A DNA stretch of 64,000 bases, from contig CAKREH010000015.1 of assembly GCA_934317215.1 (NCBI GenBank), forward strand, positions 1 through 64,000. The letters are read 5' to 3'. The translations under genes and the position numbers were made by a program. Shown piece after piece: positions 16,134 to 24,238 of the stretch. This DNA is from an uncultured Roseburia sp. (GTDB lineage: Bacteria > Bacillota > Clostridia > Lachnospirales > Lachnospiraceae). Position 1 is the stretch's first letter, and every line of letters begins with the position of its first letter. The notes below the pieces were generated by a model. The model saw only the letters and a list, made by a program, of their open reading frames with translations, was not told where the DNA came from and did no database searches.

Positions 16134-17234
16134 TTATCTGCCGGATTCCTGTTCCCGCTTTTTAAATATTTCCTGCAGTGACTCCGTATATGGTGCTCTT
16201 GCAATTCCGTATTCTGTGACGATGCCCGCGATCAGTTCATGATCTGTCACATCAAATGCCGGATTGAACACTTTGACATCTTGCGGTGCCATGCGCTCTT
16301 TGTACCACATCTCAGTCACTTCCTCCGCAGGACGCTGTTCAATGTGAATGTCAGCTCCCGTTTTGGTGTTCAGATCAATCGTTGAGGTCGGCGCACAGAT
16401 ATAAACCGGGACGTTATAATATTTTGCCACTGCAGCAACCACGGAGGTCCCGATCTTATTTGCCGTATCACCGTTTGCCGCCACACGGTCACAGCCGACA
16501 AATACCACATTGACCCAGCCATTTTTCATGACGGTTGCAGACATATTATCACAGATCAATGTGACATCCACTCCTGAAGACTGCAGTTCAAATGCCGTCA
16601 GCCTGGCTCCCTGTAACAGCGGCCTTGTCTCATCTGCAAATACTTTAAAATGATAGCCCTTCTCTTCCCCAAGATAGATCGGGGCTGTCGCTGTGCCATA
16701 TTTGCTGGTGGCAAGCTGACCTGCATTACAGTGTGTCAGGATACCGTCTCCCGGTTTCACCAACGTCAGACCATACTCTCCGATCTTCTTGCAGACACGG
16801 ATATCCTCCTGCCAGATCTCAACTGCCTCCGCCTTGAGGTATCCTTTGATCTTTGACACATCTTCACCGGCATGTGCCTCTAAGACACCCTGCATCCGGT
16901 TTAATGCCCAGCTTAAATTGACTGCCGTCGGACGCGCAGAATCCAGGTACTCTTTTTGTTTTACAAACTCTTCATGAAAAGTATCGTAATCTGATGTACT
17001 GCTCTGTTTTGCCAGAAGATAGATTCCAAATGCCGCCGCAACTCCGATTGCCGGAGCACCTCTTACCCTGAGCAGGTAAATGGCATCCCAGATCTCTTCC
17101 GCAGTCTTTAACGCAATCAGTTCGATACTTCCCGGCAGCTTTGTCTGGTCAATGATAATGATCGCATTATTTTCATCATCCAGGCGCACCGTATCATAAT
17201 TCATGATATTGTCATTTTCTTTCTTTTGCTGCAT
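16134..17234 (-). CDS. mtnA: S-methyl-5-thioribose-1-phosphate isomerase
   Basis: MtnA isomerises methylthioribose-1-phosphate to methylthioribulose-1-phosphate, an early step of methionine salvage; relatives act on 5-deoxyribose-1-phosphate. The protein is about 366 residues. The catalytic cysteine lies in THCNAGQLAT (C169 from the chosen start) and the aspartate in GCDRVAANGD near 259. The start is uncertain: ATG at 17234 follows GGAAAGG at long spacing, and ATG at 17204 is also possible. No other salvage genes are adjacent, so a 5-deoxyribose/methylthioribose disposal role is equally possible. Confidence 0.9.
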   Translation of the reverse strand: MQQKKENDNIMNYDTVRLDDENNAIIIIDQTKLPGSIELIALKTAEEIWDAIYLLRVRGAPAIGVAAAFGIYLLAKQSSTSDYDTFHEEFVKQKEYLDSARPTAVNLSWALNRMQGVLEAHAGEDVSKIKGYLKAEAVEIWQEDIRVCKKIGEYGLTLVKPGDGILTHCNAGQLATSKYGTATAPIYLGEEKGYHFKVFADETRPLLQGARLTAFELQSSGVDVTLICDNMSATVMKNGWVNVVFVGCDRVAANGDTANKIGTSVVAAVAKYYNVPVYICAPTSTIDLNTKTGADIHIEQRPAEEVTEMWYKERMAPQDVKVFNPAFDVTDHELIAGIVTEYGIARAPYTESLQEIFKKREQESGR

Positions 17235-17337
17235 ATGAATGACCAACGCCTTTCCTGTTTCTTTTTACACTTGTTTCTATTATACACGCTAAAGATATGA
17301 TTTTAAAGCCTGCATACGGTACTTTTTAAGATACATA

Positions 17338-17385
17338 AAAAAGAAGACAGCATCTGTCCTCTGACATCATCTGCCCTCTTCTTTC
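17338..17385 (-). terminator. Rho-independent terminator of the hydrolase operon
   Basis: Imperfect hairpin with arms GAAAGAAGAGGGCAG and CTGTCTTCTTTTTT on the minus strand, followed by T residues, about 25 bases after the stop of the hypothetical gene ending at 17411. Confidence 0.65.
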
Positions 17386-17410
17386 AATGTCCACGTTCTT
17401 CTCTCTGTTT

Positions 17411-18007
17411 TTATGTACTGCTTTTTCCTCCAAAAAACCTTGAAAAGATCGAAGTTTTCTGCTTTTTTACCTCTTCTTTTTTCGGAAATCTCTCTTCCTC
17501 CGAATAATCCGGCACCCAGTCGATGTAAAATAACCGGTCATCCACATCCGTCCTTCCATTAAAATGCCGGCACATATCCTTGATCACTTCCATCATGGCA
17601 TCTGCCATCTTCTCCGCATCCTGCGCCATACGGTCACAAAACTCCATTCCGCGGTCCGGTCCCTCTTCTCCCCAGATGCAGTCATCACCAAGTACTCTCA
17701 ATTTATTCAGACGATCTCTCTGATCCTTGACCGTGCTGAAAAAACGGCTCACTAAAACATTATGCTCTTCTTTATCCGTATAACACAAAAATTCCTCTAA
17801 CAATGTACCTTCCGGGAAACCAATCTCGTAATAATCATTGTAAAAACGGCAGATCCTCTCTGCTGTTTTCCGGAACAGGATTCCGCTCTGCTGCGGCTCC
17901 TTCCAATAATGTGCTTCTGCATCCACAAGTTCTTTGTAGATCTCATCGTATGCCGCCTTGATTTTCGGATCTTTTATCTCACATTCCATCATAAAGTCAA
18001 AATTCAT
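17411..18007 (-). CDS. Hypothetical cytoplasmic protein
   Basis: A 198-residue, charged, mostly helical protein that I do not recognise. It has no signal peptide or membrane segment. The centre (KDQRDRLNKLRVLGDDCIWG) and the C-terminal lysine-rich tail ending FSRFFGGKSST are distinctive. The start at 18007 follows GGAGGAAGACGGG, and its ATG overlaps the stop of the upstream beta-lactamase-fold gene by 4 bases, so it is translationally coupled to that gene. Last gene of a four-gene minus-strand operon. Confidence 0.72.
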   Translation of the reverse strand: MNFDFMMECEIKDPKIKAAYDEIYKELVDAEAHYWKEPQQSGILFRKTAERICRFYNDYYEIGFPEGTLLEEFLCYTDKEEHNVLVSRFFSTVKDQRDRLNKLRVLGDDCIWGEEGPDRGMEFCDRMAQDAEKMADAMMEVIKDMCRHFNGRTDVDDRLFYIDWVPDYSEEERFPKKEEVKKQKTSIFSRFFGGKSST

Positions 18008-19197
18008 TCCCGTCTTCCTCCGCAAAGTTCACTCCAGATCACATTCTTTAAGCGTCTCGTCAGCGATGTTGTTCCTGCATCCTTAAGCTGCATGGTAAGA
18101 AGCATCGTAAGCCGTTCTTTCGGGCTGTTGCAAAAGTATGCCCCAAGCCAGCCATCCCAGCCGTATTCTCCTATGGAAGTAAACATCGGAGATTTTCCCG
18201 GCTCTTTCTGGATTCTCAAAAGGTTTGCATAGGTATATCCGCGGATACCCTCCCAGCACTGGTCTAACACTTCCTGCTGCCATGGCATGAGTGAGCTGTT
18301 TGTCATGTAATGTACTGTCTGCGGTTTTAAGATCTGTTTTCCCTGATAAGAACCTTCCTGCAATAACATGGCTGCAAACTTTGCATAATCGTCCAGTGTA
18401 GAGACCAGTCCTGCACCGCCAGATTCAAACGCCGGTGCCTGTTTCATCGCGTTCATGATACCAAGATGATTTTCCGTATAAAGTTCTAATCCCTGTTCCG
18501 TCCTCTGGTATACTTTCGCAAGGCGCCCCTGCTTGTTCTCTGGTACATAAAATGCAGTATCTTCCATGTCAAGCGGTTCAAAAAATTCTTCTTTCAGAAA
18601 TTCGCCAAAAGTTTTTCCGCTGATGACCTCAATAACCGCCCCAAGCACATCTGCAGAGATTCCATACTGGAAACTCTCTCCCGGCTGGAACTGAAGCGGT
18701 ATCAATCCAAGACGGTTTGCAACCTCCTGCGTTGTCATGGCGTCCTCCAGATATAAATGTTCTTTGATCCTGTCAAAGAGCTTTTCCGTTTCCATGGAGC
18801 AGACACTTGTGACATCCCCGCCGTACATCAGACCGGATGTCATGTTAAGCAGATCACAGATCCTCACCGGCCGGACCGTCGGCACAAGTTTTCCGCCTGA
18901 TGCCACGATCGCATTGTGAAATCCCGGCAAAAATTCTTCCACGAAAGCTCCCGGATCAAGCAGACCGCGTTCCATCAAAAGCATGGCAGCCGCAGACGTG
19001 ACCGGTTTTGTCATGGAATACAGCCTTGCAATCGTATCCCGTTCGTATTTTTTACCAGCTTCAATGTCTGCATAACCGCAGGCTGCAAATGCCATTTCCT
19101 GTCCGTCCCGGATCACTACAATATTTGCTCCGGCAATCTCTTCTTTTTCCACTGCTGTCTCTATCAGCCGTTCTAACTTCTGACTTAATTCCTTCAT
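18004..19197 (-). CDS. Serine hydrolase, beta-lactamase class C / esterase family
   Basis: A 397-residue penicillin-binding-protein-fold hydrolase. The nucleophile motif SMTK is at about residues 61-64 (context RLYSMTKPVTSAAAM). The second motif appears as YGIS rather than the YxN of true beta-lactamases. No signal peptide is visible, so a cytoplasmic esterase or peptidase role is more likely than antibiotic resistance. The start at 19197 is chosen after GGGAAAAGGG; ATG at 19221 is an alternative. It lies 33 bases after alaX in the same operon. Confidence 0.85.
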   Translation of the reverse strand: MKELSQKLERLIETAVEKEEIAGANIVVIRDGQEMAFAACGYADIEAGKKYERDTIARLYSMTKPVTSAAAMLLMERGLLDPGAFVEEFLPGFHNAIVASGGKLVPTVRPVRICDLLNMTSGLMYGGDVTSVCSMETEKLFDRIKEHLYLEDAMTTQEVANRLGLIPLQFQPGESFQYGISADVLGAVIEVISGKTFGEFLKEEFFEPLDMEDTAFYVPENKQGRLAKVYQRTEQGLELYTENHLGIMNAMKQAPAFESGGAGLVSTLDDYAKFAAMLLQEGSYQGKQILKPQTVHYMTNSSLMPWQQEVLDQCWEGIRGYTYANLLRIQKEPGKSPMFTSIGEYGWDGWLGAYFCNSPKERLTMLLTMQLKDAGTTSLTRRLKNVIWSELCGGRRE

Positions 19198-19230
19198 ATT
19201 CCAAACCCTTTTCCCTGACATATCTCTTTT

Positions 19231-20388
19231 TTACGCAAGCAATTCTCTTAAATCCTTTTCCTCTGCACTTACAGACCCCTGGATCATTGCAGCACTTCCG
19301 CCACCTCTTGCACCTGTTTTTTCACGCAGCAGTGTGGCGATCTCTCTACAGTCTTTTGTTTTACTTCCTATAATAAAATTATAACCGCCCTCTTCTTTTT
19401 CCACAAAAATGCCGCAGATCCCCGCATGCGTTTCCACAAGCCCATTGATGGCGTTACGCATAACCGGAGTATCCAGATCTGTTTCAAACAAAAGTACATT
19501 TTCCTGATCCGCCGGGATCTCTTTCATCTTCTGTTCCACCAGCTTTTGCTTTGCCTGCGCCAGCTTATATTTCAGATTCTGGTTGGACTGTTTTAATTTT
19601 TCCACAAGTTCTGGCAGTAACTCCTGATTGGCGGAAAGTGTACCGGAGATAGAGGAAATTACCTGTGATTTTTTCCGTTCTTCCTCCAGTGCGCGGAACC
19701 CACTCAAGATACTGATCCTGACACCACCTTTATAATTAGAAAGACTCTGTATGTTGAGCATACCGATCTCTCCGGTCCGCTTCACATGTGGTGCACAGCA
19801 TGCACACACATCCACACCAGGGATCGTCACAATGCGCACCTGTCCTTCGATTTCGATCTTGCTGCGGTAATCAAGTGTTTTCAATTCTTCTTTTGACGGA
19901 TAGGTAATCTCGACCGGAAGATTTTTCACGATTACTTCGTTGACTGCCGTCTCAACTTCACGTACCTCATCCGCAGTTAAAACACCATTAAAATCCATCG
20001 TGACAATATTGTCACTCAGATGAAACCCGACATTGTCATATCCAAATCTGCTGTGCACGATACCGGAAAAAATATGTTCTCCGGAATGCTGCTGCATATT
20101 ATTAAAACGGTGTGTCCAGTCGATGATCCCGTGTACGGTCTCCCCAACGGCAAGCGGTTCTTTTAAACTATGTGTGATCACATCTTTTTTGATCTGCACA
20201 TCCGTCACCTCGATGCCATCTATCGTCCCTTTATCCGGGCTCTGTCCGCCCTCTTCCGGGAAGAAAAGTGTACGGTCCAAAATCACATGATAACCGCTCT
20301 CCTTCTTCTCCTGGTATGATTCACAGGATATAATCTTTGCATCAAACTCCGCTGCGTATGCATCCTGGTCATATAATTTTTCTGTCAT
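19231..20388 (-). CDS. alaX: Alanyl-tRNA editing protein (AlaX long form) with DHHA1 domain
   Basis: A 385-residue free-standing trans-editing hydrolase that removes serine or glycine from mischarged tRNA-Ala. The zinc site is formed by HSGEH (101-105) and the CACCAPH region near residue 193. The N-terminal part corresponds to the second tRNA/SAD domain of AlaRS, with LFFPEEGGQSPDKG. The C-terminal 120 residues form a DHHA1 domain ending in GARGGGSAAMIQGS. It is preceded by a hypothetical gene (15-base gap) and followed by the serine hydrolase. Confidence 0.93.
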   Translation of the reverse strand: MTEKLYDQDAYAAEFDAKIISCESYQEKKESGYHVILDRTLFFPEEGGQSPDKGTIDGIEVTDVQIKKDVITHSLKEPLAVGETVHGIIDWTHRFNNMQQHSGEHIFSGIVHSRFGYDNVGFHLSDNIVTMDFNGVLTADEVREVETAVNEVIVKNLPVEITYPSKEELKTLDYRSKIEIEGQVRIVTIPGVDVCACCAPHVKRTGEIGMLNIQSLSNYKGGVRISILSGFRALEEERKKSQVISSISGTLSANQELLPELVEKLKQSNQNLKYKLAQAKQKLVEQKMKEIPADQENVLLFETDLDTPVMRNAINGLVETHAGICGIFVEKEEGGYNFIIGSKTKDCREIATLLREKTGARGGGSAAMIQGSVSAEEKDLRELLA

Positions 20389-20403
20389 GTTCTTCCTCTT
20401 TTC

Positions 20404-20817
20404 CTACTGTAATACTGGTGTAAAATCCTCGGTGTCTCCGCAGAAAAGTCCTCCTAAAGAAGCCGCGATCTTGTTCATCGCCTTCTTTGCTGTCTCAAAT
20501 TCTTCCGGTTTTAAAGTGACAAGAAATACATTTTCACAGCCATGTTTTTTTGCAAATGCTGCTGTGATCTCATCCTTCGGCGGGATCTTTGCCTGCTCGA
20601 TATCAAGTGATGCCCCATCATTTAAGCCAACTTCCAGCACACCTGCATCCTCCCAGATCTCTACCTCATAAGAATCTGTCCCTAACTCGCCATTCTCATC
20701 TGTCAGCACATCATAAATGCTGCGTACCGTCACATTTGCAGGCGCAAAATATAACCATTCGCCCGGTGCAGTGCTCTTTTCTTTTTTAATTTTCTCCGGT
20801 TTACTCTGCTGTTTCAT
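20404..20817 (-). CDS. Hypothetical protein
   Basis: A 137-residue protein not recognised. The first 16 residues are Lys/Gln/Glu-rich and probably disordered, followed by a mixed alpha/beta domain (LYFAPANVTVRSIYDVLTD ... YEVEIWEDAGVLEVGL). No signal peptide. GGAGGGAAATCCG gives a good ribosome binding site. It appears to be the first gene of the alaX operon; the promoter region upstream is shared with the divergent DUF362 gene. Confidence 0.7.
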   Translation of the reverse strand: MKQQSKPEKIKKEKSTAPGEWLYFAPANVTVRSIYDVLTDENGELGTDSYEVEIWEDAGVLEVGLNDGASLDIEQAKIPPKDEITAAFAKKHGCENVFLVTLKPEEFETAKKAMNKIAASLGGLFCGDTEDFTPVLQ

Positions 20818-20948
20818 CGGATTTCCCTCCGTTTCCTACTCTATGGTTTAGTATAGCATAATCTGACATTTTTTCTACTGACATTTCCATCTTTTTCTTA
20901 TATAATGACATGTATACAGTATATGAAAACATACGGGAGGCACACAGT

Positions 20949-22067
20949 ATGGAAGCATCAAATGTTTATTTCACATCTTTTAAGGCAACGGAGCATGAGA
21001 ATCTGCTCCAGAAACTGCATCGTCTTATGAAAACTGCGGGGTTTGAGACGATCGATTTTACCGACAAATACGCGGCGATCAAAATCCATTTTGGAGAGTA
21101 TGGAAACCTTGCATTTCTCCGTCCGAACTACGCGAGAGTCGTTGCTGACTATGTTAAAGAACTCGGCGGAAAACCTTTCCTCACCGACTGTAACACGCTG
21201 TATGTCGGCAGCCGCAAAAATGCGATCGATCACCTTGAGACAGCTTATGTCAACGGATTTTCCCCTTACCAGACCGGCTGTCATGTCATCATCGGTGACG
21301 GCTTAAAGGGCACAGATGAGACGATCGTTCCGATCAACGGAGAATATGTCAAGGAGGCAAAGATCGGACATGCCATCATGGACGCAGACGTTTTTATTTC
21401 ACTGACACATTTTAAAGGCCACGAGATGGCAGGGTTTGGCGGTGCTCTCAAGAACATCGGTATGGGCTGCGGCTCAAGAGCCGGAAAAATGGAACAGCAC
21501 TGTGACGGCAAACCAGGCGTTGACCAGTCCTTATGTGTCGGATGTGGTGCCTGCAGCCGGATCTGTGCGCACGGTGCACCGCAGTTTCACGACCACAAAG
21601 CGTCGATCGACCATGATAAATGTGTCGGATGTGGACGCTGCTTAGCCGTCTGCCCAAAAGACGCGATTGCCGCAGATTTCAATGATTCGATCACCATGCT
21701 CAACTACAAAATGGCAGAATACAGTCTGGCTGTCTGCAAAGACCGTCCATGTTTCCACGTTTCTCTGATCTGTGACGTTTCGCCAAACTGTGACTGTCAT
21801 GCGGAGAATGATATTCCAATCATTCCGAATGTTGGTATGTTAGCATCCTTTGATCCGGTTGCACTTGATGTGGCATGTGCGGATCTTTGTAACCAGATGA
21901 CTCCGGTGGAAAACAGTGTTCTGGGTGAAAATCTGAAAAAGCATGGCGATGATGAGAATCATGATCATTTCCATATGACACATCCGGATACGGAGTGGAA
22001 GAGCTGCATTGCACATGCTGTTAAGATTGGACTTGGAAATGATCAGTATAAGCTGATTACGATTTAG
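20949..22067 (+). CDS. DUF362 / 2x[4Fe-4S] ferredoxin-domain protein
   Basis: A 372-residue cytoplasmic Fe-S protein. Residues 1-180 and 260-372 make up a DUF362 domain (ALKNIGMGCGSRAGK, SPNCDCHAENDIPIIPNVGMLASFDPVALD). Two ferredoxin motifs, CVGCGACSRIC near 195 and CVGCGRCLAVCPKD near 225, bind two [4Fe-4S] clusters. The exact reaction is unknown; the family is widespread in anaerobes. The start at 20949 follows GGGAGG; the ATG 39 bases upstream lacks a ribosome binding site. Monocistronic with a strong terminator. Confidence 0.9.
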   Translation: MEASNVYFTSFKATEHENLLQKLHRLMKTAGFETIDFTDKYAAIKIHFGEYGNLAFLRPNYARVVADYVKELGGKPFLTDCNTLYVGSRKNAIDHLETAYVNGFSPYQTGCHVIIGDGLKGTDETIVPINGEYVKEAKIGHAIMDADVFISLTHFKGHEMAGFGGALKNIGMGCGSRAGKMEQHCDGKPGVDQSLCVGCGACSRICAHGAPQFHDHKASIDHDKCVGCGRCLAVCPKDAIAADFNDSITMLNYKMAEYSLAVCKDRPCFHVSLICDVSPNCDCHAENDIPIIPNVGMLASFDPVALDVACADLCNQMTPVENSVLGENLKKHGDDENHDHFHMTHPDTEWKSCIAHAVKIGLGNDQYKLITI

Positions 22068-22092
22068 TTAAAAATTTTGCAGCTTCGTGTAT

Positions 22093-22133
22093 AAAAGGTG
22101 GTCACATCCTAAAGTCTGTGACCACCTTTTTCT
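22093..22133 (+). terminator. Rho-independent terminator of the DUF362 gene
   Basis: Perfect 14-base-pair stem AAAAGGTGGTCACA/TGTGACCACCTTTT followed by T residues. It can also serve the convergent aroK fusion gene ending at 22149. Confidence 0.92.
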
Positions 22134-22148
22134 ATTTACTGCAGATAC

Positions 22149-22943
22149 CTATGCTTCTTTCGCATTATCCAGTGCGATCAGTTTGGAGATGATCTCCTCG
22201 CAGATCTGGGTAACGTTTTTTCCGTCTGTGGCAACGGTGATGTCTGCGACTGCTTCGTAACGGTCTTTTCGTTTATCCATGAGTCCGCTGATGAATTCAA
22301 CATTCATGTTGTTATTTAAGATCGGGCGCTCGTCGCTGTCTTTGACACGCTCATAGATAGTTTCCGGTTTTGCGGTAAGTAATACGACACGTCCGTTCTT
22401 TTTCATGTGATCGGTGTTTTCTTCTCTCATAACAACACCGCCGCCGCAGGAGACGATCGTCTGTTTTCTTTTCTGCAGCTCAATTAAGGTATTGCTCTCT
22501 AAGTTACGGAAATATGCCTCACCGTATTCGTCAAAGATCTCAGAAATGGACATGCCCTGTTTTTCTACGATCATCTGATCCATCTCCACGCGGTCCATCT
22601 CAAGTTTATCTTTCAGTTCTCCGGCTATCGTACTCTTTCCGGCTCCCATGAATCCAATCAGGAAGATATTGTAGTCAAACAGACTCTTTGCCTGGATACG
22701 GCGGCTGTTTTTCATGATATATTTGAAAATATCAAGAATCTCTTCCTCAAACTCATTGTCACCGAGTTTGTTCTTTAATGCGTCTGTCTGTTTCTTCTCC
22801 TGTTCCGGCTGTAAGATTGGAATACCGGTTGCTTTCTTATAAGAAATAATTTCCTGTATATATGACATCCGAACTGCAAGCTGTTCGATGATGATATCAT
22901 CACATTCTCCAATTTTCTCACGGATCGCTTCTATCTTATCCAT
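22149..22943 (-). CDS. aroK: Chorismate mutase-shikimate kinase fusion protein
   Basis: A 264-residue bifunctional protein. Residues 1-90 are an AroQ-type all-helical chorismate mutase domain (MDKIEAIREKIGECDDIIIEQ; conserved R and K in the first helix, and KATGIPILQPEQE). Residues 92-264 are a shikimate kinase with Walker A GFMGAGKS (97-104), the shikimate-binding DERP loop and CGGGVVMR. It therefore links the step before EPSP with the branch to prephenate. It is transcribed alone from a promoter at 23095-23123, and the Shine-Dalgarno is the end of an R repeat. Chorismate mutase activity should be tested. Confidence 0.93.
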   Translation of the reverse strand: MDKIEAIREKIGECDDIIIEQLAVRMSYIQEIISYKKATGIPILQPEQEKKQTDALKNKLGDNEFEEEILDIFKYIMKNSRRIQAKSLFDYNIFLIGFMGAGKSTIAGELKDKLEMDRVEMDQMIVEKQGMSISEIFDEYGEAYFRNLESNTLIELQKRKQTIVSCGGGVVMREENTDHMKKNGRVVLLTAKPETIYERVKDSDERPILNNNMNVEFISGLMDKRKDRYEAVADITVATDGKNVTQICEEIISKLIALDNAKEA

Positions 22944-22947
22944 TTTA

Positions 22948-23087
22948 AATCCTCCTTGTTTTGCGGAGCAAAATGCGAGCCCTCTGGCGAGCAGAGGATT
23001 TTCCTCCCTTGTTTTCCGAAGGAAAATGCAATTTTACTCTGTAAAATCTGACCTCTGGTGAGCAAAGGATTTTCCTCCCTGTTTTAT
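22948..23087 (-). repeat. R-type hairpin leader repeat, tandem double copy (ends in aroK ribosome binding site)
   Basis: Two consecutive units on the minus strand. The first begins GGGAGGAAAATCCTTTGCTC and ends AAAACAAGGGAGGA; the second begins with that AGGAAAATCCTCTGCTCGCC and ends GCTCCGCAAAACAAGGAGG followed by ATTTAAAATG. The second unit has lost the ATTTTACAAAGTAAAAT hairpin block. Both units end in a Shine-Dalgarno-like GGAGG, and the last one serves aroK. Confidence 0.82.
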
Positions 23088-23094
23088 AAAAAGC

Positions 23095-23123
23095 ATTATA
23101 ACAAGATGTGACACATTCCGCAA
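23095..23123 (-). promoter_or_regulatory. Promoter of the aroK fusion gene
   Basis: Minus-strand -35 TTGCGG (23118-23123), 17-base spacer and perfect -10 TATAAT (23095-23100), so transcription starts near 23088, just at the edge of the R repeat. The whole repeat would then be the mRNA leader. Confidence 0.65.
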
Positions 23124-23136
23124 GCAAAATATTTTA

Positions 23137-23166
23137 ACACTTTAAAGTATTTATGTTTTAAAGTGT
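23137..23166 (-). terminator. Hairpin downstream of dctP
   Basis: Perfect 10-base-pair A/T-rich stem ACACTTTAAA/TTTAAAGTGT with a 10-base loop, 25 bases past the dctP stop. The stem is weak in GC and the following T-run is poor, so it may be an operator near the aroK promoter instead. Confidence 0.5.
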
Positions 23167-23190
23167 ATAATATCATTTCCGACATGTTTT

Positions 23191-24222
23191 CTACTCGATC
23201 ACACCTTTCATATCGCCAAGATATGCACCGACCAGATCCTCTGATACATTTTTTTCAATTGACTCATATACCGGCTTGCAGAGTTCTCTGATCTGTTCAT
23301 ACATTTCATCATTCAATGAAATAATCTGTGTACCGCTTTCCTCGATTGTCTGGATACGGGATGCGATACGCTCATCCGACTGCTCTCTCGCATATTCTTT
23401 CGCTGTCTCCGCAGCCTCTCTGATGATTTCCTGCTGCTCGCCGGTCAGTCCTTCAAAAAACTCATCACTGACGATCAGTGAGATCAGATGCGGCAGATGG
23501 TTTGTCTCCACGACATAATCCTGCTGCTCATATAATTTATTAGAAACAATGACCTCATACGGATTTTCCTGCGCATCGATGGTTCCCTGCTGCAGTCCGA
23601 TATACACCTCGGAAAATGTCATCGGTGTCGGGCTGGCACCAAGCGCTTTCCAATATGCCATGTGATAGAAATTTTCCATGGTACGGATCTTCTGTCCCTT
23701 AAAATCAGAGATTGACTGCACGTTGCGGTTTGTGGTCATCACACGGAATCCCTGGTCGGCGTATCCTAAAAGGACATATCCGGCATCCCCGTATACCTGC
23801 TGCATCATAGAAAGAAAATCCGGGTTATCCACATGTTCCCGCACTTCATCGATCGTTTCAAACACTGCCGGCATATCAAATACTGCAACATCCGGCATAA
23901 AAGTCACCTGCGGTGCCGTATTTTGGACCACAAACGGGATATCACCCTCTTTGCAGGACTCTAATAACTCTCTGTCTCCGCCAAGTACACTGTTTGGATA
24001 AACAGAAATCAGCATCGTCCCGCCGCTCAAACGCTCCACTTCCTCTGCAAATTTTTCTGCATAGATCTGTGTGACCGTATCCTCCGGGCTTGAACTTCCA
24101 AGCGGCCACGCATAACGCTGCACTTTTGCCTGATCCTGTGTATCTTTATTCCCGCAGCCACTTGCAAAAAGTACTGCCCCTGCAAGGAAACCGCATAATA
24201 TCTTTTTCTTACAATTCTTCAA
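23191..24222 (-). CDS. dctP: TRAP transporter solute-binding protein (DctP family lipoprotein)
   Basis: A 343-residue extracytoplasmic binding protein for a carboxylate-type solute. The lipobox LFASGC places the modified cysteine at residue 23, so the protein is membrane-anchored. The DctP core is evident, including GQKIRTMENFYHMAYWKALGASP and the carboxylate-binding arginine region (QGFRVMTTNRNV). The start codon is TTG with AAGGAGGG seven bases upstream. It is the last gene of a dctQ-dctM-dctP operon. The neighbouring quinate/shikimate genes suggest a cyclic carboxylate substrate; this is inference. Confidence 0.92.
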   Translation of the reverse strand: MKNCKKKILCGFLAGAVLFASGCGNKDTQDQAKVQRYAWPLGSSSPEDTVTQIYAEKFAEEVERLSGGTMLISVYPNSVLGGDRELLESCKEGDIPFVVQNTAPQVTFMPDVAVFDMPAVFETIDEVREHVDNPDFLSMMQQVYGDAGYVLLGYADQGFRVMTTNRNVQSISDFKGQKIRTMENFYHMAYWKALGASPTPMTFSEVYIGLQQGTIDAQENPYEVIVSNKLYEQQDYVVETNHLPHLISLIVSDEFFEGLTGEQQEIIREAAETAKEYAREQSDERIASRIQTIEESGTQIISLNDEMYEQIRELCKPVYESIEKNVSEDLVGAYLGDMKGVIE

Positions 24223-24238
24223 ATTTTTGCCCTCCTTA

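Noticed and set aside
18004..19197. Beta-lactamase resistance gene
   Set aside because: The SxxK motif is present but the YxN motif is altered and there is no signal peptide, so an esterase or peptidase is more likely.
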